NCBI RefSeq assembly: GCF_040954835.1
Contig: NC_090698.1
Span: 1,734,501-1,798,500, forward strand
Direction of reading: 5' to 3'
Origin: Lepisosteus oculatus
Lineage: Eukaryota; Chordata; Actinopteri; Semionotiformes; Lepisosteidae
Length of the DNA: 64,000 nucleotides
This document shows, one piece after another, positions 13,301-25,300 of the stretch. Under the pieces are notes generated by a model. That model did not search any database and had not been told where the DNA came from. It saw nothing but the letters and a program-made list of their open reading frames with translations. Every line of letters begins with the position of its first letter. Positions within the stretch are counted from its first letter, which is position 1. Position numbers and translations under genes: made by a program.

Positions 13301-16300
13301 CACAGAAGTGTGAAAACCGGCCACTCAATCATAAAGCAAAGATGCCGTAGAAAAAAATCACTTCTGCTCAGTGTTAGGTTTTGGTGCTGTAAGATCACCC
13401 GTGGGAGGGTCACCAACAACAGATATTTCCGAAACGATATTCTTAAAATACTTGACATATACCTGGGCAAGATGGCCACAAGGAAAAGTCCCCTGACTCG
13501 TTTACAGAAACACACACAAGAGAAAGTATGTAGTTCGGCTGTAGTATGGGTGTAGTATAAGTATGGGTTGAATTTTCCGCATTTGCAATACGTTTTGACT
13601 ACAATGCACGCATTTAGGGTGCTACTGTGCAAACGTTTTTGTCAAGGAGTTGTCACAAGCTGCGAACTGTACAGGTGGTGGCCTCTGCACGTTTCCACCT
13701 TTGTCATGGTGATGGCTGCCCCTAGTGGATTTCTATAAATACTCGTTTGAGAGCATGCCCAGTGTAAACGGGCCCGTTTTGCTCAGTAGAGAGGCGGGTT
13801 GGACTCACTCTCAATGGCCCTTGTCTATGTCTCACCTCAGATCTTGAAGAGGGGTTGTCATGTCAATGACAGAGATGGGCTGACAGATATGACCCTGCTG
13901 CACTACACCTGCAAAGCTGGAGCTCATGGAGTAGGTAAGTGGCAGAGAGAGGGAAAAGGAAAATCTACCACTTGCCTTCTGTTGACGTATAGCATTAATT
14001 TTTATCCTTTATACATTAAGGGAAAATATTTATTAGCATGTGTAAAATTCTGTATGATATAGTATTATCATTGGTATCAAATATATCACAAATGTCTAGT
14101 TAGACAAGGATGGAAATAAAATCACAGTGAGTGTGCTTTCATCAGTAAATCATTAACTGCCCTGATATGGACAGTCTCCATGAAGTCGTAAATCTATAGC
14201 CAGGCTGAAAAGTTCTATCATGTTTGTAATCAGGTGAATAACTTTGTAGTTGAAAGCCACTGATCCAAGATCCAGGAATGAGAAAGGGGCCTACAATTTT
14301 ATGGTATGTATCTTTAAGAAAGAAATAATTTAATAAGGAATAATGAGGGCGGAAAGGTAAACATTTGGAGTTACTGGGAAGTGAAGAACATGATATAAGA
14401 TAGAAAGTGGGGTCTAAAGGGCACCAGGCAGGTTTACTCTCTAAGACAATCTTTGCAAATTTCACAGGCATCCTTAATGTACAGGTACATGGACAGGGTG
14501 GAAGAGACCAAAGAAACCTGATAAGAATAAAGACTATACTGGAAAGGCACAGTGCTGAGAGTCAATGTGAGCATTAAGATTCTCAAAACCCAAATTCACC
14601 CTCCATTTTGAAACCACGAAAAAAGCAAGGAAAGAGAACTAATTCAAAAGACATTATCCTACTGCCGGTGTCCAATGTAAAAGTATGTCTTCTAGTGGCT
14701 TTAAGAAGTTTAAAAGCTAGATACTGTATTCAGATGACTTGACATCAGTAACAAGCAGGGATTTAAGACAGTACTGACAGGGTACACAAGTCATTCTGCC
14801 ACCCTGAGAATGACTATGCCACAGATTAACTGAAGCATGAGTCACTGATTTCCTTAAAAGTGCATTTTTGAACAGTTTAAGCACTATATTTTTATTTTGT
14901 GGCTTTAAGAAACATATCTTGGTCACAGTCCATCTAAGCGACACAAACCAGGTTTGAACCCATGACATACGATCATGGAGTTGCACCTAACATCAGCAAT
15001 TCCTCATGCTGTCTGTAGCAGAGCTGGCGTTGAATACCGTGCTGATGCAGCTCTCTCTGATGGCCAAGCCAGAAATCAGTGGTTGGTTCAGATCAAGGGA
15101 AAAGGACAGCAGGGTGAATTTCCACCCTGTCTGATTTCTCATGTGCTGTTCAACAGGTGATCCTGCAGCAGCACTTCGGCTGTCAAACCAGCTGATAGCC
15201 CTGGGAGCTGACGTGAGTCTTCGCAGCCGCTGGACCAACATGAACGCGCTCCATTATGCAGCCTACTTCGATGTGCCCGAGCTCATTCGGATCCTGCTTA
15301 AGGCAGCCAAGCCTAAAGGTACACTACAGAAAAGGGGCGCCTCTCATCTCAGCCAATGCATTGCAATCAGAGTAATGTAATGAATCATAAACAATCAGAC
15401 GTAATAATATCAATATAGTATATATACAGATCCGCAACTAACGAGAGCATTTATGGGCAAAATCTGTGTTTAGCTGATCCAGCTGACTGCTGTTCACATT
15501 ACAGCTACAGACCAAAACTAATGTGCTGTTACATAACTTGCTTGTATGACGGAGCATAACATGACTATTTTTCTTTTAAAAAGCCTTACTTTGTGTGCTT
15601 TGTAATGCTGTAGGAATAATGTTCTTAAAGTCACTGACTTGAAATGCTACATGAAAGCTCAAGTGTGTCTTCACCTATACGCAGTGTATCTCCAGTGTTG
15701 GGTTCCTGTGATATCTTTCCCCTGAAACTGGATTTGACAGAGGAAATCTAAAGAAAAATACCTCATGTATTTATTGAATGCAGAATTGCTGGGGAACAAA
15801 AGACTTCAAAACAAGTTCAGGTTCCAAGCAGCAGCAGAAGATCCACTTATGGTTTGTGCTTCACAGGAAGCTGAGGTTGAAAACAAAGGTAAATGACTGT
15901 CATTCCACACTCAGGATTTCTAGTCATGTTTAAAATCGTGAACAAATTCATCTGCACTATAAAAACAAAGACAGTACTTCTGTCGCAACAGATACAGAGA
16001 TATAAGATGGCAAGGCAGGGAGTTCATTATGACACCAATAATTCTGTGTGCTCTAATCACTTTAACGATCAGTCTTGCCTCAAACATGCATCTTCCAAAT
16101 GGACTTTGTTCCAATGGATGAAACAAATCTGGCAACGTGTTGCAACAAAATTCACGGTTGGGTACTCTTGTTCACAAAATGGGTGAAGTACACCTTGTTA
16201 AGATTCTTTTGTGATTCCTTGGCCTCTTAATGAAAGTTCTTTATCATTTATCCCATCCCTTAATAAGAAAAGACACTAGACAACCTCTCCACTGGACCAT

Positions 16301-19300
16301 AGGTTAACTGAGCTCTTCCCATTTTCCATTTTTTATTTTAGATGTAGTGCCGGAGGCTGCAACCAGAGGAAGCTCCAATCTATTGCAGAAACACCCGCCA
16401 CCCTATGCTCACGGTCAGATGCCCACTTTAAAACATTCAGAACCTCCTCTTTTCCTTCCCCCTAGACAGGCTGCAAAGAACCTGTAGCATTTTGAACTGA
16501 TAACAGCATGTGCAACACTGTTAAAGAGACACATTCAGGGTTGTGGGGAGTAGGGGAGGTCTACTGGTTAAAGCCTGGAACTTGTTGATTACAATTGACT
16601 GAAAACAATTTGCAATACAGAGAACAGGTTCTGTCTGATCATACAGACAACTAAAAAGTTTGAATGTTTTGTGAAACCCAAACAATCGCAATGAGCATTA
16701 TGAAGTGAGATTACATATGTTACAGCCTGGTAATCCAGGTGCAGCACTGTACCCTGTGTGGTCCCTTCTACTAGTACAGAGCTTAGGACATAGGTTACTC
16801 AGACTGTGAGTGCCATTGTGGACTGTAGCACTGTGAACCATTGCTCAGATTGCTTTCATCTCCCTTTCCACATAAAACCAGACTTTCGCTGAGAGTTTTT
16901 TTGTACTGACTCAAAATGTTTTTTTCTAAGAAAACAGTTTGTACAACAGATTAATCTAATGTAGACCAAACTGAAACAGACATTCAGACAAAAGAGATGC
17001 TGCTCTCTTGATTCAACTGCGATGTGAATGGTTACTTCAGACAGGTGTGGGCAGAGATACCTGAAATTCCAGGATATTACATTCTTAATCCCCACGTCGA
17101 AAAACGAACTGCTGAACAGGTTTATAATCAGATTAGTGATGATTAAAGTACTGTTAAAAAGGGACTACAGTACCAAAACCTGTCAAGCAGAGGCTCAAAT
17201 TATTTTCAGCTTTTTTGAAGTCTTGTGCATGAAACAATATATTCTGAAATGATGTGGTCTTAATCCACTGCATTGTAGCTTCAGGAAATTAATGGGCTTT
17301 GGTTTCAGGGTACCAGATCCAGTTACACACATCACTCAACATGCCCTCATCCTGTTGCAGTAGAGAACAAGAAAAACAAGATGTACTGATTTTAAATGAT
17401 TAAATGTTTTTAGGTCACTTAGATGACTTGATTATTCATGACTGGCCGAGTGAATGTTACATAGACACTAAAACCTCAGTAGTGAGACAGCTGATTGGGC
17501 AGGTGATGAGGTGACATAATCTTCTAAATAGCAATCCTATTGAAAGATTGGTGGCATTAATATGTCCCGCTTAGCAAGAGCACAACACTTTTTTGTCTTT
17601 GTCATATTATGTTGCCTCTTCTAGACATGTCCATAATAGTTCTGAAAGTGATAATAAAAAGGTCTATATAGTCAACCATGATGGATGTTAGTGACTGTGG
17701 TGCACACGTGCAGAATGATACATTAACTATTTTGTACAAATCACCAATTAACATCCAAGTGTGACTGTCTGGGCAGGATCGTTTAATCACTAATGAAGTT
17801 GCATGTATGATTGATGGCAGCCAGCCACAATACACTGAGCTACACTGACTGGTCCAGGGACCTGACTTATTGCCCTTCCAGAAAGCTCACCCTGATGTGA
17901 CGTCATTCCAGCAGGACGTCCTCCTGCTGCTCATGTAACCATGACCTTCTTGCAAAATGAGAATGTGACTCACCTGTCTTGAGACCTTCTGAATATTTGA
18001 GGAATGCTGTGCATCAAGCTTGACCAGCATTCCTTTGAGAGGAATGATTGAAAACACTCACAACACTTACAACCTGGTGCAAAGCGAGATTCACAGATTT
18101 ACAGCTCACAGTGCTTCCAACACTACTAGCATGTGACATTCTCTTGATAATTAATCAACTGCAATCAGCATGATGAATTTACTTGTTATGCCCATTTAAT
18201 AAAATATTAGTAGACCTTTTTTGTAATTTGGGAATGTGCTGCAGTTATAGGTGATTTTCTTTTGATGCTCAGTATATTGAATGCATCGTTAAGTGGTTTG
18301 GCAGTCAGTGCTGTGAATATGAAAAACGTGAACAGATCCCTTCAGATCCCAGAATGGGTTGAGAGCAAAAGGGATGCAGTGTCAGTACACTGCCACCGCT
18401 TCAATACCACGGCTAGGATGACAACCCTGCACTAGACTGGAACCTCATCCCTAAGTAAAGGCTAAGACTGCTGTGCTGAAAAACCCTCCTAAGGACACCA
18501 AACTAAGAACACTTCAAGCACGACTGACCTCTCACAGTAATCTTGTGTTCTACAGCTTTCCAAATGAAATGCATTCCTCTTTGTGAAATAATAAGCAGAG
18601 ATCTGTACCACACATAATTCACTCTGAATCATTTTAAGCCACTGATGGATTGATGTTTGCCTGTATGCCCTATTTCAGCACAGGATGGGGTGCGGCTTTG
18701 GAGTTTCAAAAGATTTGGTGCAGGCACACCACTGACCTTAGCTTGAATTGTCTCCACAGTGCTGAACTCCACATGCAGCGATTTCTACCATGGCACAGCA
18801 CTGCACATTGCAGCTTCAAACCTGTGTCTGGGCGCGGTGAAGTGTCTTCTAGAGCACGGGGCGAACCCCACTGTCAGGGTAAGGCGAGGGCCATCCCCCT
18901 GCACTTTCTGGGCTCCCTCGAGGCTGCTGGGATTCACCCTGCAATGTGGGAGGAGAAAGAAAAAAAAACGTTTTTTCACTAATATTGGATCTCCAAGCTG
19001 CAAACTCCAAACAGCAAGGATGTCAGATAGATTGGATTGAAATTTATATATCAGCAGCTAATAACAGCACCACTATAAAAAGAAAATGTTCCTTCCATAC
19101 AGATATAAGCACCCCCAAATCTGGTTTCTAATCCTGGTGCATTGGTGCCAACTCGGTTTTGTGCTCGGAATGTATCACATTATTTTCTGTGCCATGACTG
19201 CTAACTTGTAAGTATTTAAGAGGGCTGAACTGTTTATGTCCGCAAGATCAGGTTGTTTTCAAGAGCCATCTCCTTTTCTCTCACTCCTATACAGAACAGC

Positions 19301-22300
19301 AAGGGCCAGGGCCCTGCGGACGTGGTGCCCGACCCCATGGACATGAGCCTGGACAAGGCAGAAGCAGCCATGGTGGCCAAAGAGCTGAAGCAGCTTCTGC
19401 TGGACGCCGTGCCCCTGAGCTGCAACCTGCCCAGGGTCACCCTGCCGAACTATGACAACATCCCTGGGAACCTGATGCTGACTTCCCTGGGGCTGAAGCT
19501 GGGGGAACGAGTCATGCTCGATGACACGAAGGTATGGCAAGGGACAAGCTGGGCTAGCCCGGCTCTCCTTAAAGCAGCTGACATCTACTGCGCGGAGTGG
19601 TGGGACTGTGGCTAAGGATCTGCCCCTCTAGCTGGAAGGTTGCCGGTTCAAATCCCATGGCCGGTAGAGGAATCCTACTCTGTTGGGCCCCTGAGCAAGG
19701 CCCTTAACCCAAGCTGCTCCAGGGGTGCTGTACAATGGCTGACCCTGTGCTCTAACCCCAAGCTTCTCTCCCTGTCTGTGTGTCTCATGGAGAGCAAGCT
19801 GGGGAATGTGAAAAAACAAATTCCTACTGCAAGAAATTGTATATGGCAAATAAAGTGATCCTATCTATCTTTTCTTTTGACTGTCCTTCGGATGAGATAT
19901 TAAACCGAGGTTCTGACTGCTAGGTCATTAAAGATGTCAAGGTGCTGTTCAAAAGAGGACGAGAGTTAAACCTGTGCCCTGGCTAAACTCTACTCTGGAG
20001 TTTTATAACCTTGCCTCCCTCAAGTACTCTTTTAATTCAGCTGGTAATGAAGTAGTCCCCAACTATATGTGAAGCATTTTCAGGACAGTGTACTTTGAGA
20101 TGAAAGGAACTATATGTAAATGGAAGGAATGGTATATTTATTCTGCAGTAAGAATTTAAGTGTGAACCTGAATCTACTTTTCACTCTAACAAACTGAGCT
20201 CTAATATATGCACCTATTTTTATATTTTTTTGGAAACTTGCATTTAATAAGTTTGTATACAAAGTTACTTCTTTTCAAAAACTACAGTATGTCCCCACCT
20301 ATAAACCTATAGCTTCCCGAAAACCTGTGCAGTGATGTCTCTCCTGTTCTGCTGGGAAGGGGGTGGTTTACACTGGGTGTTAGTTTTTTGTGATTAAAAC
20401 ACTTTATGTTAGTGATTCTCATGTTACCTTAGAAAACACCTGGACAGCTCAGACACCTTTTGTCTTTTAAAACACACACTACACAGAAAGTGCCCTTGCA
20501 AAGCTGAAAATAACAGATACTGCATACTGAAAGCAAAGTTCAGAGTATATAAATAAACAGAGATTAAGTGGAATTATTGCCAGTTTGGTTAGAGTGCTTA
20601 AACTTTCTGTGTTAAGTGAATTCTAGAAACACTGTACTTTTTCCTCTAATTCAAAATAACACAAATTCTCCTTCACCTTAAATCTTAGTTGAACTGCATG
20701 TTTCATCAGCATAAAAAGAGGTGGATAACAGATATAGAAAGTACTGTATGCTTGTGAGTTGAACTTTTAATCATTCCTGTAGATATCATGTACCACAGTG
20801 AAAACCCAGGTGGGTAACTGCGTCAGCATGCGTAGGCTGCAAAGGAACAAGTAATAGGTTTATTCCTGCTGAAAAAAAGAAGAAAGAAAACACAACGTTT
20901 CTGCCGTGGAGCTTTTTTCACGGCCGAAACGTTTTCTTTCTTCTTTTTTTCAGCATGGAATAAACCTATTACTTATTCCTATTCTGGTAAAATTCTGGTC
21001 CCCTCTGAGCTGAGCTGATCGAGTGAAAAAGATCATGGTTTTTCCAAGAATGCCTTTCTTTCATGCCTTCTAAAAGTCAGTTCCTCTTCTAGACTGGCAC
21101 ACTCCGTTTCTGTGGCACAACAGAGTTCGCCAGTGGACAGTGGGTCGGGGTGGAGCTGGACGAGCCGGAGGGCAAGAATGACGGGAGTGTGGGTGGCGTG
21201 CGCTACTTCATATGTCCCCCAAAACTAGGTACTCCTCTTCCTCTCCTGTCTCCTTTCATTGCATTCAGGATCAGGACCTTTATGAGTGTAGAATAAGAGA
21301 CACAGACAAGTTGGAAGTTTAAATGTACTGTTAAAGACAAATTCTGCACAGAATCTCTTTGGGGTTAAGTCAATGACAGGTCTTCAGAATCCTCAAACCT
21401 CCTTTGAGTCCCTTGCATCTGAAAAAGCGCTGGCAATGCTGCTTTGGATATTTCATCCGCCAAAAATAGACATGTTGATTTGTGATACTTGCAGAAATGT
21501 GTGTACATTGGTACATGCACATACAAAAGCAGGGTGTGCTTCCCCTCTTGTTCTTTCTTCTTTTTCAGAGGGAAAGGACTCTGTAGTTGGGCTAATTATA
21601 TTGGGCTCCTTTATTCAGTTTTTTTTACATGCATGTATTTGTGTTACCTTCTTACTATCCAGGTATTTTTGCACCAGTATCAAAAATCACCAAAGCCCTG
21701 GATCAGACCCCCTCGTCAGTCACCTCCACCCCAAAAACTCCCCGCATGGACTTCTCACGAGTTACCAACAAGAACAAGAAGGAGAAGAAGGAGAAAGACA
21801 GAGAGAAAGGTGCGTGTGAAAAATCACAGGGTGTCGGGAGACACCATTTCCTGGACGAACTAAGTGCACTTCCTGATGTTACTGTACTTGTCAAGTGCCA
21901 CCCCTGGCTCCAGCCCTTGTGAAATAAAAGGTGTTTGGAAACTGTGATAAAATCCCCAGTTTGACACCTGCAGTGTACAAGAGGCCAGGAACAATGTAGA
22001 CAGATCCAGTAATTCTTCTTTGCTAGATCTTTTTAGCAGCAGTTGCTTGTTTACTGAAGGCAGAAAAATGCTGACTTTAAAAGCAGCACATGTTCAGTTT
22101 GTTGTTGTGCCGCATTGTCTTTTCAGCTCTGCGAAAGAAATCTCTGTCAGTGGGGAGTTTGGACCCCGATGGTGTGAAGATCGAACTCGGCGATCAGGTC
22201 CTAGTGGCTGGACAGAAACAGGGGATCATTCGCTTCTACGGAAAGACAGACTTTGCTCCAGGTACAGCACATTTCTTTCTCAATCCATCCACTTGAAAGC

Positions 22301-25300
22301 TCCCAGGACTTGAAATATATCCAACCTCCACAGTCTGCACACTCCAGGCACATGTTCAGATTCGAGGGTGTATTTAAGCACTGGGTTAGGGTTATTTAAA
22401 AGGTTAGAGCACTCTGCTGCAGGTGGAAAAAGGTCTCCTATTCATTCAGAAACACTGTGTCCTGCTAGAACCAGTGTAGTGATTCACCCCCGACTCCTGG
22501 AGATGTTATGTAAACCCACGTCTTTCATGTACACAGGCGTCTGAGGAACCATCCGAGTCTTATATGACACTCAGGGCCCCAGGGGTACCGTGGGTAGACA
22601 ACGTCAGATTTTCTCTCTGGCAACCTCATTTCCGCCTGCTGTGCAGCTTGTCATCCCCATTACATGCCTGCATGGAGCCTGCTTATGTAAGACAACAGTG
22701 CTCTGGTCAGGCAGGATGCCAGGCTCGTCCTTAAGGAGTTAAGGGCAATTAAGGCGGCTTCTGCTAGCCATGGTTGAATTCCCCTTGTGCTTCAAAGTAA
22801 TATTCATATTATTTTAATCAAATAAGTCAGTTGAGAACAATTTGACCTGGCTCAGTATTAAACAGAAGTCAGAGCAATGGTAGAAAGAAAAGACAAAAGA
22901 ACAAATTCTAAGTAACATACCTAACATACCAGGGCAGTGTTAACAAGTGCAGATGCCGAAAGAAAAGATTTAATCTTAATTAAGAACTCATTTCTGTTGC
23001 CTTTTCTTCCAAGAGAGAGACAAGATCTACAACAGTTACTAGAGTTACTACAACACAGGGTGTTGAGTCAGGTGCTCTCAATTCCTAATTCATCCAAGGA
23101 TCACAGTTTTCTTTGGAAAGGAGGGTAGGGACCCACAATTTGACTTAGTAATTCAGTCCTCAACTTTCTCTAGATCCGTTCCACCATTGCCCTTGTGGTT
23201 ATCTATTTTATTTATTTATCCTGTGTTGTTCTTATTTTATCACAACTTTCTTATTTTTTCTTCTTCAAGCATAAATTGACATTTATGTTGCTTTACTGTA
23301 TTACTGTAGATTCCTTTACAACTGAGAGTATAAATCTTAATTTTACATAAGATTTTATTTTTACACTTGGTTTGTAAAGCACTTTGAGCAGCTATTTGTA
23401 TGAAACGTGCTCTATAAATAAAGGTTATTATTATTACTTTATTATTTCTGGAAAGCTCTTGTCCACACTGTCACAGATCAGTGCCCTTACCCCTTTCCCT
23501 GTTCACCCAGGTTACTGGTTTGGTGTGGAGCTGGACAAGCCTACAGGAAAACACGATGGGTCTGTGTTTGGGGTGCGATATTTCAACTGCCTGCCGAAGC
23601 ATGGCGTCTTTGCCCCCCCGTCCCGTGTGCAGAGGTAAAGGGTAACAAAGTGCTCTTCCACGCTGCCGACTGAAAGCTGGTGCAGTTCTTTCTGCACCCA
23701 ATTATTTCTCTCCTGCAGTCCTCCTGCAGACTCCTGTGCAATCCAGTGTGCATTAGCGCCACCTTCCTTTTGAATTGGTATTTAAAAGTTAAAAATAACC
23801 CCTTACTTAAAAATAAAGATTCAGTAAATTTACTAATATGTATTCTAAGCTAACAAGGTTACATTTCAGGTACTTTTGCAGTGTTTCAAATTCTCTTGAT
23901 TAACATGCTTTTAGTTCACGTTGTGTTCTAGGAGTTCTTAATTCTTGTGACTTGAGTAGAAAATTATTTCAAGGCTATGATGATGAATTCCTTAAACAAA
24001 TAAAGTGCTTTTTATCCTGATGTATACCAAAGCATTTTAGATATTCAAAGTAAAGAGGAGAAGTATTTTATGATTTTAATTAAGATGGAGCTTTATGTGG
24101 GTTGGATTGTATAAGAATGGTGTAATTAAATTAGGACTCAATGGTTAACTGGTTTTAACACTAGAATAAACCTGTCCATGGGGAAGTGTGCCACCTACTT
24201 GTCCATCAACACCAATTACAGCAGCACCCTTGTTTTCCTTAAGGGCTCTTTGCTTACCACCATAAGTGAGAGGTCACAGCCAACACATACAGTACTGACA
24301 CGCTTCACTCACTGTTGTATTACATAAAACACAGCATCTGCTTATTCAGTATGTCAGAGGAGACAATACAACCTGAACACGTTGCTAAGATGTAATAAGA
24401 GGAGGAATGAAACTGTGCTGAAATTGCTTTATGCTGCTTTTAATGTTTTAGGATTGGTGGGCCCAAAGACTCACAGAGCGACAGTACACTTGTGAAGAAG
24501 GTGCACCAGGTCACTAGTAAGTATGCCAATGAGCAACATGGCAGCTCTCTTGCAAGTGTTAAAAAAAAAGCTGCAAAGTGATTTTCACAACATGAATCTC
24601 CTTTATCTGCACTAAACTATTAACAGTTGTTTTGTGCTTTCCGTCTGATTTGTAATACTTGACTACAATGTTACAATGTATCATTGTAGTTTTAAGAAGG
24701 AAGAAAGATAAAAAACAAAATTAGGAAAGACTCTCTGACTGAGCTATAGGTTTCCTCACAGAAAAGTATTAAATTAACTTTGTAGATTTACCAGAGTAAA
24801 AATTAATAAGCACACTTCTCTATGGCCACCTCTCATGCCACACAAATCAGACAACCAGCACCTGATTCCAGTATGGGCGCCCTTACCCAACACTCACACA
24901 CCTTCTCAGAATGCAGTGCAACTTTCTATGGAGCAAATATGAGAGTCACTGAGAAGGGGCGGAATGTCCTTTGATGCTGGTAAGAAATGTGTCTGCCTTA
25001 CATACACAACAAAAACAGTCCTGACTTGTTCCAAGCAGCTCTTTAATTTGAAAGGCCCTGCAACATGACATGAGCCGAACCACTTGCTGATGTTTTAGCT
25101 TTTTAAGTTTCCCTGCCTTAGACAAACATTTAAGAAAAGGATTGTTTTGGCAGAATATTTCCTATAAACGACAAGAACAAGCTCCTGCAATCATATTTCC
25201 TTGTTCAGAGGCAGGCCTTGGTGATGGCAGGGAGCTCTTTGGAAAGGAAAGTTTCAGATTTTCTGTTTTATGAAAAATCCATATATTTTTGAGTTCCTTC

